Part shown: positions 34,078 through 47,110 of the stretch, piece after piece
Layout of the letters: each line of letters opens with the position of its first letter
Position numbering within the stretch: the first letter of the stretch is position 1
From: Hofstenia miamia
Lineage: Eukaryota; Xenacoelomorpha; Acoela; Hofsteniidae
DNA length: 64,000 nucleotides
NCBI GenBank assembly: GCA_900660155.1
Contig: CABFPE010000136.1
Location: 630,676-694,675, forward strand
Direction: 5' to 3'
Made by a program: the position numbers and the translations under genes
The notes under the pieces: generated by a model
What the model was told of the DNA's origin: nothing
Seen by the model: only the letters and a program-made list of their open reading frames with translations
Database searches by the model: none

Positions 34078-35049
34078 TATTAGTTTCTTAGTTTCTTTCG
34101 AGTCACATTTTATTTAATGAATTACTTTTCATTGCTTTGAATTAAATTTTTTTTTAAATAAAATGTCAAAGTGCATTGAAATTAATGGCTCAATAATGTC
34201 AGTGAATCCACCTTTTTGCATAAATATGGGATTACAATGCATTGACTTTTATAAAATTTTGGTAAGCCTGTTTTCTAAATATTTTTAGTAGTGCAATTTA
34301 TAATAATCTAACCATGAAAAGCTTATAAAATGCGGGCAAAGTTGAAATTAATTTATAATTTCGTTTTTTGTAGATTCCCTATGAGAACTTTAGATTCGAA
34401 TTCTTTCACTAAGTAAATTGATTAACAGTTATCATGAAGTTGATATGTAAATAAATGACATCAGCACAACTTTTGTTTTTGTTATTAGTGAGCTTGGTGA
34501 CGATATTCGGCCGACAAAGTGTTTCCGACTGGTTTTTTGCCGAAGCAATAATAGAAGCGTTTTTTTGTTTTGAGGTAAATGCTATGTAAACTAGGTTCTA
34601 TTAAGGCACGCTTTCCTTAATAAAGAGTTCTAAATTAGAAACGAAATCAAAGCTAAACTTACAAAATTAGTAATTTGTCTTTGCTTTGAGCGTTGACTGT
34701 CACTAAGTGGTAAGACTTTATTGATGCTTTGTAAATATATTTTTTTCATTAGCTTATATGAGGAGGCCAGTGTGGTGTCTATTGTAAGCAATGAAATTAT
34801 AACTATTTTTTCTGCAGCAATTATTTACAGGCTATAGAGCATTTGTAACATTAACTAATTATTAAACAATTTATAGTAAATATATTGTAATGCAAATTTC
34901 TTGCAATATTATATTGCAATATATTGCAATGTTGTGATTTATTGAAAAATATATCATAATTAGAGTAAACACTCTTTACTTTTAGGACTTTGTTTACTGC
35001 TGCTTTAGTTGGCTTCACCTTTTGAAAATAATTGCATATGTGTCTATTG
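34076..35049. other. Intergenic, nothing recognised
   Basis: AT-rich. A cluster of ttgcaata words near 34895-34930 is the only local pattern. Confidence 0.5.
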
Positions 35050-35387
35050 CAGAGATGGACATGGGCCTGATAATTTAGGTTAGAGCTCGGCCATTTAACT
35101 TAATGCCAACTCGGCCCCTTTTTATAATACTTGTCAAAAAATTTTCTTAAATGTGTCAGTTCGCTCCACCAAAATTTGGTATGATAGATACTTCTAGTAT
35201 AATCGAAACACTGATATTGAAGATTCTAAACTAAAGTTTTGAAAAGAATATGATACTAATATAAAATTTCCAAAATATAAATTGTGTTTTTCAACTTTAT
35301 AATTGTAACTTATAAAAAATTCAATGTACTTTTTCGGAATAGTCAATTTTTATAAGATTCGCCTCATCTTTCCCATGTCCATTGCTG
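35050..35387 (+). mobile_element. CAGAG-ended MITE, copy 1
   Basis: Begins cagagatggacatgggcc and ends cccatgtccattgctg, an imperfect inverted repeat. It aligns along its length with 51559-51912, including the shared stretch aaaatttggtatgatagata. Non-coding. CAGAG ends and size fit a hAT-type MITE. Flanking 8-mers do not match well. Confidence 0.75.
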
Positions 35388-38154
35388 GTCTGGGTTCAAT
35401 TTGAATCTAGCTTAGCTAATCTTATAATTTCATTTTAAACAAGATAAAAACCATTGGTTTTCACTATTCACACACTTTCTTGTATAATCATTGGCTAATA
35501 TAATGGAGAGCATAATGCTATGTTCCCATTAAATATTGAAGTCAGGCGTTTTTATGCCAAAAATTCATTTTTAATGTTATTATGTTGTTTATTTCTAAAG
35601 GCTAAGCAAACCACTTAAAAACAACAAATAAAACTCATTCCAAAACTATTTAAATGTATTGCAATACTATTGTGAGGAAATTCTGAGCCAATAAATGTAT
35701 TGCAACATATTTATTGGTCATTAAGGCACTTGTCATAGAAGTAAATATCTTTAACTTTTGTGAGTCAATAAAAATAGGAAAAACTCATCATTATTAAAAC
35801 GTAATTTGAAATACAATGCAATGTCATACTAGTAAACAGTCGGTGCTTACAATACAATCTCATGAAAATTAGTGCTATTTATTTATTGTTATATGATTTA
35901 GAAAACTAAAAAAAGATGAAACTAAATGAAAATTAGTCAACTATTACAAATCAGGAAGTAATTATTAGTGCGGTAACTGAAAGAACAAACAAACAAGTAT
36001 ATGCTAAAAGGGTAATAAAAATAAATCGGCGAATTATCAACGATCTTCTGAACAATTTGCAACTATTTAAACTTAATAAAGACTTTGGAGACTATATTGT
36101 TTCACACAAGTTGAAATTTGTTACAAGGACTTTTGCAAAAGTCAAAGGAAATTTTTTTTTCAAAAGCAACAAGTACAACAACGCTTAGTTTTAAATATAG
36201 TTAAAAATGGTATGCACATTATGTGAAAATTTGAATTTTATTTTTACACGAGACCGCGAAAAGAAATAAAATATACAAATATACGTATTTCTTTGCATCT
36301 TTAAATCACCAAACAATAGGCTCAAAAGAATTCCTAAATTTAAATCGCTTCTTTAACAATAACAAAGTGTAAATTTTCATTCATTAAAAATCATACCATT
36401 TTGAATGAGCCAATCTAGTGAATTTATTCAGCAAAATATCATCTCAATTTGTTGCAGAACTTTGATTAATTCGATAAAAGAGTGAAAAATTAGCTAGAAT
36501 TTAGATTCATAAGCATCAATTCTATCGAAGAACATTTACTCAAATATTGATTATTTGTGTTAATTTATGCGACGTTCGAAACAACTTTTCACAAAGAAGT
36601 ATTACACAGGTGAAAAACAATAAGGAAGATGGAACAAATAAATGTTGAAAGAAGCTACAAAAATAAGTTTTTGCAACTATGAATATGTGCAAATTCTTTT
36701 TAGTAGGGTTTTAACCACTTAAAATAATATTTTTTCAGAACAAGAGAAGAGACATCAATACCGCATTGGAGACTAAGAGGACAACGATCTCAAGTTGTTT
36801 CAAAAAAAGAAACAATGATTGAAAATCTGTAAAAACTAACTTTAAAAATGCCCCGCTACACAGTGTAGAGTCATTGATGATTTGATTTAATAAGTTAATC
36901 AAAATATTTTAAGATTTTTTCCAGTAATATTTATTTTGTTTATAGATTTTTTTTGAAGTTTATACACTGCAAATAAATTGCTTTGAATTGTAACTGAAAT
37001 TGATAGCAGTTGTAAAAAAGACCAACTTCGACTATTCAGTTAAAAAATTCCCTCCTACCATTGGCTAAAATCTTTGCTAGAGTATACATTGTTTTTACAC
37101 CGAGTTTTTCAATGCTTTTTTTATGCCTACATATACGCATGGCGTGTTTTTAAGCCTGTTAATATTTAAGATTATCAAGCTTTTTATGATGCCGCTGTTA
37201 TGTTTTTTCAGATTTCTGGTTGAATGGCTTAACCATTAAAATAGTCTGTAATAAAATATAAACAAAGCCTAATAAATCATTGTACAACGAAACAATGGCT
37301 ATAAATTTATGGCTCATAAATTAAACGATGTGATGGGAATTCTTCATTTATCCTGTACTTTAATGGTTAATTCGCCAACAAAAGGTCAAAGTAATGCTGG
37401 CTCAAATATGACGTGGGTATTTAAATGTCCCCTTATTTTCGAAATAATAAAATAGAAAACTTTAATTTATGAAATTGTCATTTCCAATCAATTATATTGG
37501 TTTTCTATTCTGCTTAGTTGCTCATCTTTTAAATTTTTGAAAACCGTTTAATTTCAACTTGTATTGATTCGGCTAAAAATCACTTAGTCTACATTAAAAT
37601 ATTTGAAGAGGTATTGTACGCGCGTCAAACGGACAATATATGCCAAAATTATACTTGCATACATACACAATTACACTAAAAGCATTTAATGTTTCAAAAG
37701 AAATTATAGCTAAAAGCATGCATTTTTTGTAAGGCTGTTTGCTCACCATGGATTTTATAAATATAAATGCCTAAGGTTGTTTCCTATGTATTACAATTGA
37801 ATTGTTTATGGGCATAGACGTTATAAATTTGGATTCACCGGTGCGATCATTGTGAAAAGATAAAAGTTAATTTTACCGAAATGCTTGTTTTCAGTGCATT
37901 ACTATAATTTTTAAAAACTGGCTTCCGATCAAATGGAGTTGATTTGGTGGCGTCAGTCAATGTCATTTCCAAGAAGATTGTTATTGGCAGTAGACAAATT
38001 GACTATATTTAGAAGCAGAATTCATTACCTCCAATCATACTCATTGTTAATCCTGATATGACATACATTATTTAAGTGTCAATAAGTTGTACTTAATTCT
38101 ACAAAAGTCTTAGACGAATTTCAACCCAATCAAAATTGTATTTTAATCTGAATC
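35388..38154. other. Intergenic, nothing recognised
   Basis: About 2.8 kb of AT-rich sequence. No ORF of 60 codons or more, no repeat and no RNA gene recognised. Confidence 0.5.
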
Positions 38155-38525
38155 TTAATTGCCCACAGAGCATTTGCCTGGGTTAGTGGTTAGTGATATA
38201 CACGTAAAGCATTTTAATGCCATAACCACTCGTCAAAAAAATTTCTTACTCGTACATACTTGTACTCGGAGTTTTTAACCCATAGCCGCCCGTACCCGAG
38301 AATGACATTTTCTTTGCTGCTATTATACAGTTTTACAAATATTTGCAATTTCATTTCGAACGCAACAATTAATTAGTCAATGTTTTTATTTGTAACTTAT
38401 GTTTTTGAAAAAATTTTGATTTAAGGTAGGCATAATATGGAATGGAAAACTTACCCGTACCCACCAATACACGATAATCAATATGTGCAACGCCCCTACC
38501 CCGCGTATGGGCCTGTAAAATCATG
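38155..38525. mobile_element. Possible degraded MITE with CCCGTACC words
   Basis: GC-richer ends at 38160-38305 (cgcccgtacccgag) and 38450-38515 (acccgtacccacc, cccctaccccgcgtatgggc) flank an AT-rich centre. This resembles a small element with short subterminal repeats, but inverted ends are not convincing. Confidence 0.25.
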
Positions 38526-41139
38526 GATACCGATTTGGATATAAATCCAAACTAAATGTACCATTTATGCTACATTTAACCAGTATCTGAAATTTCGATG
38601 AAGCTTTCTAAAGCCGCTTTGATGTATGAACATTTCACAAATATAAATATTATTTGCAAAGCAGATGAGCAGCATTCTAAAAAATTTTAAGCAAAATATT
38701 GTAGTGATTCAAAGTGATACAAAAACTCACCTCAATGTGAGGAATCATGCAATCTAATGCGAAGACTAGTTGATAAAAACGTCTGCGTTAATTGTAACTT
38801 TAAATAAAATATCCTGACACTCGGTACATAGAACAATGTGAATGTAATTTTTTGAAAATCTGAAGCACTTTTTAAATTTTTGCCTTACTATTGTACAAAT
38901 TTTAATTTATTCTGACCTGGCAACGGATTGCGAAAATTAACTTCTGATCACAATCGGGTTTAAAAATAATATTACTAAAAATGCGAAGTCATTTGTCAGT
39001 TACCTTTACCCGTTAAGTTTTCTTACTACACGAATAGGAGTTCGTTGAAAGGCTTGTGGATCCCTAATGATATAGAGATGCAGGGATTTTGTATCTGAAA
39101 GTCAATTTTGCAAAATTAACAGATCAATTATGCATACTGTTATTGCTGATTCTTCCTAACTTTTTGATATCATGCGTTTAAGACCAGCTAATTATTTATG
39201 GTTTTCAGTGGTAATGTTAGTAAATTGAAATTGTTAGGAATCAATGTCTTCTAGCAGATGTAAGAGAATTTACTTGTTAGAACTAAGCAATTTACAACAC
39301 TTTTTCTACTTAGTGATATTTTTTAAAAGATGCAATTTCTAGTTTAACCTTGGAAAAATATACTACCCATGAAGAAGCACTTATTGTCCTTATGTTTGCT
39401 ACATGAGTAGCTTGCAAAAAATGCAATACTGTAACTCAAGGTACAGGTTGGTCAATCAATTGAAAGAAAAATTATGAACCTAAAACAAAACAATTTTCGT
39501 AATGCACACAAATTTAGCAAATATAGAGTTTTATATAAATATTTGCATTGTCCTATATATATATACATTAACGTCATATTCCAGAATTGAAAACCGGTCT
39601 AATTTTGCGACCCAAACTTAAATAAGGTGTTTATCACAAATAATTAATCCTTGTTTTATTCTTTTTTCTGTTAAGCTAATGTTCGCCATGAATTGACTAG
39701 TCAACGAAGATAGTCCTTGATCAGCGTCAACTGTCTGCAAATGGATTGGGCATTCCGAAGAGGCAATTTAGTATGATTCTTCCGACGTTAGTTTCTGGCA
39801 AATGATGTTGGATTGTAAAATAAAGAAGTGAGAATTTGATAGCGTATCACATTAGAGCGCTCTCACGGGAATTGTCATCAGAATTAATAATTGCTTAGTA
39901 CTTGTATCTTGACATCATTGGCTGACTAGAATAAAGAAACTCTCGTTTTGAATTCTTCTAAAATTCTTCCTCTTTAGGTGAAAAAGAACTTGTTTGAAGC
40001 AGGTAAATGAAATTTAGAGCTCTATCGTAAATACCACGATTAGTTTTTGATAAATATTTTAAGTAAGAATATATCTATATACATATTCAAATGGATATAG
40101 AGGAATATTAAGAATTTAAATTTATATTTCGGTGATGCAACGGAAATTTACAAACGCGTTTTCTCATTAATAGGATTTAACGCACATCCCTAGCTTTACA
40201 AACCACATTTAAGTCATAGCTGAAACCATGTGGAACAGTTGAGCAATATCACCAATTGCCACATCGTGTTCAAAGTAACTGGAAATATTATAATCGCTTA
40301 TTTTAAATTCTTATTGGATTGCTAAATGATTGTAAAGTATGTCCAATTATTACTGTTGGCACACTGCCAATTTTTATAGGAACAGACGGTATTAAAAAGT
40401 GCTTTGGGGCAAGCACATCATTTGTATTCTGCAACTTTGATAGAATAAGCATAATCTAAGACATTTCTCAAGTCAATCAAGAATGAACTTATTGACAAAA
40501 ATCAATTGAATTTCATTTTCACTTTATTGAAATTTTATTAAAATAAATTTGACTTAAAAATTGCTTCAGGCAACGAATATTGACTGATTTTAGAGTTATT
40601 TATAAAAATTCCCAATCGATAAAAAATAATAAATTAAGCTGCATATATATAGGAATTCTTTTTCAATAAAATATTGATACAATGGCCAAAAAAGCTTACT
40701 TTTACAAATGCAAAACAAATTTTGAATTTAGCCCGCCATTAGTCGGAAGTCTTTGGGCGTAGAAGGCGTTAGTCATGATTTTCTTGCCGTAGTCGGTGCT
40801 TTTTCTACTACTAATTGAAATACTGCAATTTTCAATAGAACGATTAAAACTTGCTCAAAGTTCGAACAATTAAAAAAAACGTTCAAAGTTTTAAAAAACA
40901 AATACAAATAAATAAATTGTTCATCATAGTGATCAGAAATAAATCTTAGCCGGGATTTTGGCCGTAAGGTTGTTTGATCGTAGCTCTTTGGCTGTAGCAG
41001 GCTAAGCCATGGCCACAAAACACTATCAGAAATTTCGGAGTTGTGTTCAAAATAGAAAGTACTATCGAATGCAAATATTTGTTTTCTAGTTTACAAACCT
41101 CCGGATTATTGTAAAATAATTATTTTTCTTCAAAAAAAT
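38526..41139. other. Intergenic, possible small repeat at 40730-41020
   Basis: Mostly featureless. At 40730-41020, ccgtagtcgg and ggccgtaagg-type words at both sides of an AT-rich core (it contains the 81-codon minus ORF 40773-41018, probably not a gene) hint at a non-autonomous element. Confidence 0.35.
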
Positions 41140-43118
41140 TCCATGCAATTATTGTTCACGGGAAAAATATTCGATTTTGGTTTTCTTCTTTGTTTCTACT
41201 AAAAGACTTTAGATACTGCATATGCATAGATTGGAAAAAGGAAATTGAGAAAAGTACTAGATAGACATTTTGTATATATGTGTAATGCCTATGTATATGA
41301 ATGATTTACATTAAATTGCTTCATTCGCTTTTTAAAAAATATTCTTGAAAGATTTCTCTTTTGGAATTAAAAAGTTTGCTAATGCTGTAGCTTGAAAAAA
41401 GTATGATCCGCCTTGAAGTTTGCTGGTATTTTTTATAATCCATTCTACTTTCTTAAATATTTTTCGATCAAAATGCAACGTAGGTTAAGATTAAATTTAG
41501 AAAGTTGTAATACATACTAAATAATATATTAATTTTGCCAGTACTTACATATATTTGAACTTCTTCTTAGAAATTCCAATATGCTAACTAATTTTCTGAA
41601 CTTAATTTCAATATGCTAGAGAAATTTGAGCATATACATGTATGATACAATTACTACTAGACTATATTTTCTGCTTAAAATTTAAACGTGTTGCTCCTCT
41701 TAGTAAAAGCAGTTTGCTTTTTCAATGTGAAAATTTAATCTAACATTAAATGTAAAGTTCGTAGTGCGAATTGTATTAGATACAATGAGTGGAAGAACTA
41801 CTTAATAATTAAAAATCATTAGGAAACTAAAAATAATCGAAGTGTTTTAATGCTCTCTAAAGTTGTTTAAATAATAAATATTACACGCTCTAAAAGACAT
41901 CATTTTCTTACTCTAAATTTAACAGATTGAGCTTGGTAAGTGATCAACCGAAACACTAAAATTTTAATTTAATCATCTATGGTATAAGAATGGCCATATT
42001 TGACATTACCGGTAATTTGGATGCCCGATTAATTGTGACCACCCACTACCATACACGACACAATTTGAACATTTTTAAACTAATTATAACTTCATGAAGT
42101 CTGCTTTGCATAATTTATCACCCATGGCATCAATTTAAGCGCAAATGCATGACTCACAAGAGTTGGAAGTTAGACAAACCAATTCATGCTGACGTGTCAT
42201 ATTTTGTTGCGTACGGGTTTTATCATATACATATAGTTAGAAAATATTTCGTGCTTATTTTTACATTAAAAATTGAGATTGCCCAGTAAACTCAATCTTA
42301 GCAAACTTGGAAAGTACTTACAAATATCTTAATAAAACTTGCAAAGTATTTTGAAAATACTTTGCAAGTTAAAAGTATCTTCAAGTCTTGCATGCAAATT
42401 TTGTAGTTTTCCAAAATCTCTAGTAGTGGATCAAAAATTATTCATTGTCATTAATTGAATCAATTTCCTCATGTTTTTGGTGAAAAAATAATTTCAGTAA
42501 ATTGAGTTTGAAAAACAATAACACTGTCAAAACTTGCAACGTTTGGAGAAGCAGTAAATGCAATCAAAATTTAAATATCCAAGATGCCATTTATTGTAAA
42601 ATACAAAAACATTAATAATAGTATAAATAATACTATAGTAACATCGGCAGGTACTCGTTCCTAGTATCGGCAAGCTTACGCGCTTTTCGTGTTTATTAAT
42701 TACTAGTTTGTAAATAGAGAAATAGTTAGACCCGTTCTCATAATTAGAGCGCTTCCGTGCACTTTAGCGATGCTACACTATTTTGAAATCTCTTTTTATG
42801 TCAGAACCATATAATTTTGTCCCTTGCATTGATGATTAATTGCATATTTTTATTTTAAATTGTATTTTATATTTTAAATTTTCAGTCTTCCACTAAAAGT
42901 ATAAGCGTGGGGTTAGTGTATTACAGACTTGATCTTAAGTTATAAACAACTTTGTATAAGAATTTCGTTTTTTATTTATTATAAATTTTCAATCTTTGCA
43001 ATTACACAACAATTCACTAGCTTTTTATTTGTTTAGCAATTGTACATATTGCACATAATATTTACAATAATGCAAAAACTATATACAATTGTACAACTAC
43101 AAACTAAGCTACATCTAA
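41140..43118 (+). repeat. Direct duplication 2, copy 1 (1979 bp)
   Basis: Matches 43120-45098 at an offset of 1980 with no difference seen by eye, the copies separated by one N at 43119. Copy 1 contains the 3' tail of LINE B (from about 42950), cut off abruptly at the N. This is best read as overlapping contig ends that were not merged. Confidence 0.95.
42336..42370. repeat. Perfect palindrome, 17-bp arms with 1-bp centre
   Basis: The arms aacttgcaaagtatttt and aaaatactttgcaagtt flank a single g at 42353. It recurs at 44316-44350 in the duplicated copy. It could form a cruciform or hairpin. Outer flanks show further weak symmetry (aaagtactt, aaagtatctt). Confidence 0.9.
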
Positions 43119-43119
43119 N

Positions 43120-45098
43120 TCCATGCAATTATTGTTCACGGGAAAAATATTCGATTTTGGTTTTCTTCTTTGTTTCTACTAAAAGACTTTAGATACTGCA
43201 TATGCATAGATTGGAAAAAGGAAATTGAGAAAAGTACTAGATAGACATTTTGTATATATGTGTAATGCCTATGTATATGAATGATTTACATTAAATTGCT
43301 TCATTCGCTTTTTAAAAAATATTCTTGAAAGATTTCTCTTTTGGAATTAAAAAGTTTGCTAATGCTGTAGCTTGAAAAAAGTATGATCCGCCTTGAAGTT
43401 TGCTGGTATTTTTTATAATCCATTCTACTTTCTTAAATATTTTTCGATCAAAATGCAACGTAGGTTAAGATTAAATTTAGAAAGTTGTAATACATACTAA
43501 ATAATATATTAATTTTGCCAGTACTTACATATATTTGAACTTCTTCTTAGAAATTCCAATATGCTAACTAATTTTCTGAACTTAATTTCAATATGCTAGA
43601 GAAATTTGAGCATATACATGTATGATACAATTACTACTAGACTATATTTTCTGCTTAAAATTTAAACGTGTTGCTCCTCTTAGTAAAAGCAGTTTGCTTT
43701 TTCAATGTGAAAATTTAATCTAACATTAAATGTAAAGTTCGTAGTGCGAATTGTATTAGATACAATGAGTGGAAGAACTACTTAATAATTAAAAATCATT
43801 AGGAAACTAAAAATAATCGAAGTGTTTTAATGCTCTCTAAAGTTGTTTAAATAATAAATATTACACGCTCTAAAAGACATCATTTTCTTACTCTAAATTT
43901 AACAGATTGAGCTTGGTAAGTGATCAACCGAAACACTAAAATTTTAATTTAATCATCTATGGTATAAGAATGGCCATATTTGACATTACCGGTAATTTGG
44001 ATGCCCGATTAATTGTGACCACCCACTACCATACACGACACAATTTGAACATTTTTAAACTAATTATAACTTCATGAAGTCTGCTTTGCATAATTTATCA
44101 CCCATGGCATCAATTTAAGCGCAAATGCATGACTCACAAGAGTTGGAAGTTAGACAAACCAATTCATGCTGACGTGTCATATTTTGTTGCGTACGGGTTT
44201 TATCATATACATATAGTTAGAAAATATTTCGTGCTTATTTTTACATTAAAAATTGAGATTGCCCAGTAAACTCAATCTTAGCAAACTTGGAAAGTACTTA
44301 CAAATATCTTAATAAAACTTGCAAAGTATTTTGAAAATACTTTGCAAGTTAAAAGTATCTTCAAGTCTTGCATGCAAATTTTGTAGTTTTCCAAAATCTC
44401 TAGTAGTGGATCAAAAATTATTCATTGTCATTAATTGAATCAATTTCCTCATGTTTTTGGTGAAAAAATAATTTCAGTAAATTGAGTTTGAAAAACAATA
44501 ACACTGTCAAAACTTGCAACGTTTGGAGAAGCAGTAAATGCAATCAAAATTTAAATATCCAAGATGCCATTTATTGTAAAATACAAAAACATTAATAATA
44601 GTATAAATAATACTATAGTAACATCGGCAGGTACTCGTTCCTAGTATCGGCAAGCTTACGCGCTTTTCGTGTTTATTAATTACTAGTTTGTAAATAGAGA
44701 AATAGTTAGACCCGTTCTCATAATTAGAGCGCTTCCGTGCACTTTAGCGATGCTACACTATTTTGAAATCTCTTTTTATGTCAGAACCATATAATTTTGT
44801 CCCTTGCATTGATGATTAATTGCATATTTTTATTTTAAATTGTATTTTATATTTTAAATTTTCAGTCTTCCACTAAAAGTATAAGCGTGGGGTTAGTGTA
44901 TTACAGACTTGATCTTAAGTTATAAACAACTTTGTATAAGAATTTCGTTTTTTATTTATTATAAATTTTCAATCTTTGCAATTACACAACAATTCACTAG
45001 CTTTTTATTTGTTTAGCAATTGTACATATTGCACATAATATTTACAATAATGCAAAAACTATATACAATTGTACAACTACAAACTAAGCTACATCTAA
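43120..45098 (+). repeat. Direct duplication 2, copy 2 (1979 bp)
   Basis: Apparently identical to 41140-43118. Unlike copy 1 it continues into the rest of LINE B, so it is probably the correctly placed copy. Confidence 0.95.
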
Positions 45099-45168
45099 TT
45101 CAAATAAAAACTATAAAAATACACAAATACACAACACTTAAAAACAATAATATATGTACAATAGAAAT

Positions 45169-46990
45169 TTAAAAATCCCATATCACATTTTGCCATATGT
45201 TTAGACGTTTTGATGTACCTAATTTGTATTGTTTAGCTAACAAGTTTTCCTTCAGTAGCTTCTTAAATTTGCTTAGTGATTTGCAATTTTTAATATTTTT
45301 GTGTAAATTATTCCACAAACTGCATGTAGAAACTGTAAATGAATCCTGCCATATTTTTTGTTTAATTTGATATTTGTTTATGCAATTCCTTGTTCTGTCT
45401 TTCACGGTGAAGAAGTTGCCCTTAAGATATTTAAAGTTTGATAAGTTTTTTATTTGCTTAAAGAGATATAATAAACAGACATATTGCATGTGATACATTG
45501 GAGCTAATATTGCATGATGTTGGAGTATACAACCAGTATGTTGTCGATTTACGCTAAACATTTCAGATATTGACCAGTTAAATACTTTATTAAAGCGTTG
45601 TTTCTGCTGCAAGGTCANNNNNNNNNNNNNNNNNNNNNNNNNNNNNNNNNNNNNNNNNNNNNNNNNNNNNNNNNNNNNNNNNNNNNNNNNNNNNNNNNNN
45701 NNNNNNNNNNNNNNNNNNNNNNNNNNNNNNNNNNNNNNNNNNNNNNNNNNNNNNNNNNNNNNNNNNNNNNNNNNNNNNNNNNNNNNNNNNNNNNNNNNNN
45801 NNNNNNNNNNNNNNNNNNNNNNNNNNNNNNTCTACACCCAAATATGTAACTGCTACTGTGTACAATATGATTGGTACCACCTGGAATTTCGAGCTTTATA
45901 TCTTTGGACACACATTTCATATTGTTTGGAGTGAAGACTATAAACTGTGTTTTTTCAGTGTTAAGCGTCAACTTATTTCTTGAAAAAAACAGTTGAACAT
46001 TTCTAATATTATTCTGCAGACTCTTTGTGGCAAGGATGGGACTTTCATTTGCACATGCTAGGCATGTGTCATCTGCGAACTGTATCAATTTGCAATTTTT
46101 ATCTATGTGTAAAATTATGTCATTTATATATAAGTTAAAAATGATCGGGCCCATAACAGAACCTTGTGGGACGCCTTGTTCTGTCCTTATATATTCGGAA
46201 AATGTTCCGTTTACACATACTCTTTGTATTCTAATTGTGAGAAAGCTTCTTATAAACGTTCTAGAATTCGAATCAAATCCGTATCTTTTCAACTTGATAT
46301 CAAGTATGTTATAATCTAGACTATCGAATGCTTTGCTAAGGTCTAGCGTTGCAATTGCACTTGATATGCTTCTGTTTAGCTCACATCTAATATTTTCCGT
46401 AATGTATAGTAATGCTTCAGTTGTTCCAATTTTATTTCGAAACCCAAACTGATTTTCCATTATTATGTCATTAGTTTTTAGGTATTCCTTAATTTGTCTA
46501 GAGAGAATAGTTTCAAACAGTTTTGCAAATTGACTATTTACTGCTATTGGTCTATAGTTACTTGGGTTTGTTGGGTCTCCTTTTTTAAATATTGGAGTAA
46601 CATCTGAGCTTTTTAGTACTTCCTGAAATGCGTTAGTGTGTATTGCTAAGTTATATGTAAATAATAGATATTCCTTGAAAATCTCTGCATAATGTTTAAT
46701 TATAAATATAGGAATACCAAAGGTTCCACAAGATTTCCTTGTATTCATACTTGAGATGGCTTTATCTAGTTCAAAGTTATTTATATATTTAAAACAAAAG
46801 CTATTTTAACATTTAAAATATAGTCCAAGTACGGTGATTCCCTGGCTTTGTATTTTCTTAACTCCTTAAACTTATTATTTAGGCAATTTGCAATGTCTTT
46901 AGGATGTACTATTTGTTTATCATTTATTTTTAGTTCGTGTATTTGGCTGTCTAGCCCTTTGCCTTTGTTTAAGATCTTGTTAATGAATTA
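45169..46990 (-). pseudogene. LINE B ORF2 fragment: reverse transcriptase
   Basis: In order: FINKILNKGKGLDSQIHEL, HPKDIANCLNNKFKEL, then an open 46748-45615 segment with SSDVTPIFKKGDPTNPSNYR, ENQFGFRNKIGTTEAL, ATLDLSKAFDS (motif A), QGVPQGSVMGPIIF (motif B) and QFADDTC (motif C). After the gap, the segment to 45169 has FNWSISEMFSVNR, LAPMYHMQYVC and LWNNLHKNIKNCKSLSKFKK, the usual LINE C-terminus. All three reverse transcriptase motifs are intact. An in-frame stop upstream of 46748 and the missing endonuclease make it non-autonomous. Confidence 0.85.
45618..45830. other. 213-bp assembly gap inside LINE B
   Basis: A run of Ns between the palm and the C-terminal part of LINE B ORF2. The reading frame across it cannot be judged. 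Confidence 1.
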
Positions 46991-47110
46991 TTAGACTAGC
47001 CTATAATTATTTTTTTGCTTTGTGTATATGCAATTAATTAAGCATATATATTAAATTTTTTCTATATATGTGACATTTCTATAGCTCATTAACAAACTTT
47101 CCCTATCTTG

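Larger units (their letters stand above)
44950..47110 (-). mobile_element. LINE B, CR1/L2-group LINE, 5' truncated
   Basis: A minus-strand LINE with reverse transcriptase and C-terminal region, a non-coding AT-rich 3' tail with AATAAA-like signals (to about 44950), and no endonuclease or ORF1. LINEs are commonly truncated at the 5' end, as here. Its core is less eroded than LINE A, so it is probably younger. The middle is hidden by a 213-bp gap. The 5' edge is soft: LINE-like residues (FINKILNKGKG) extend to about 47000 and perhaps 47110. Confidence 0.85.

Noticed and set aside
29742-45098. Two real recent segmental duplications
   Set aside because: Each pair is split by exactly one N and shows no differences apart from one indel, which favours unmerged contig ends. 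Kept as repeats with that reading.
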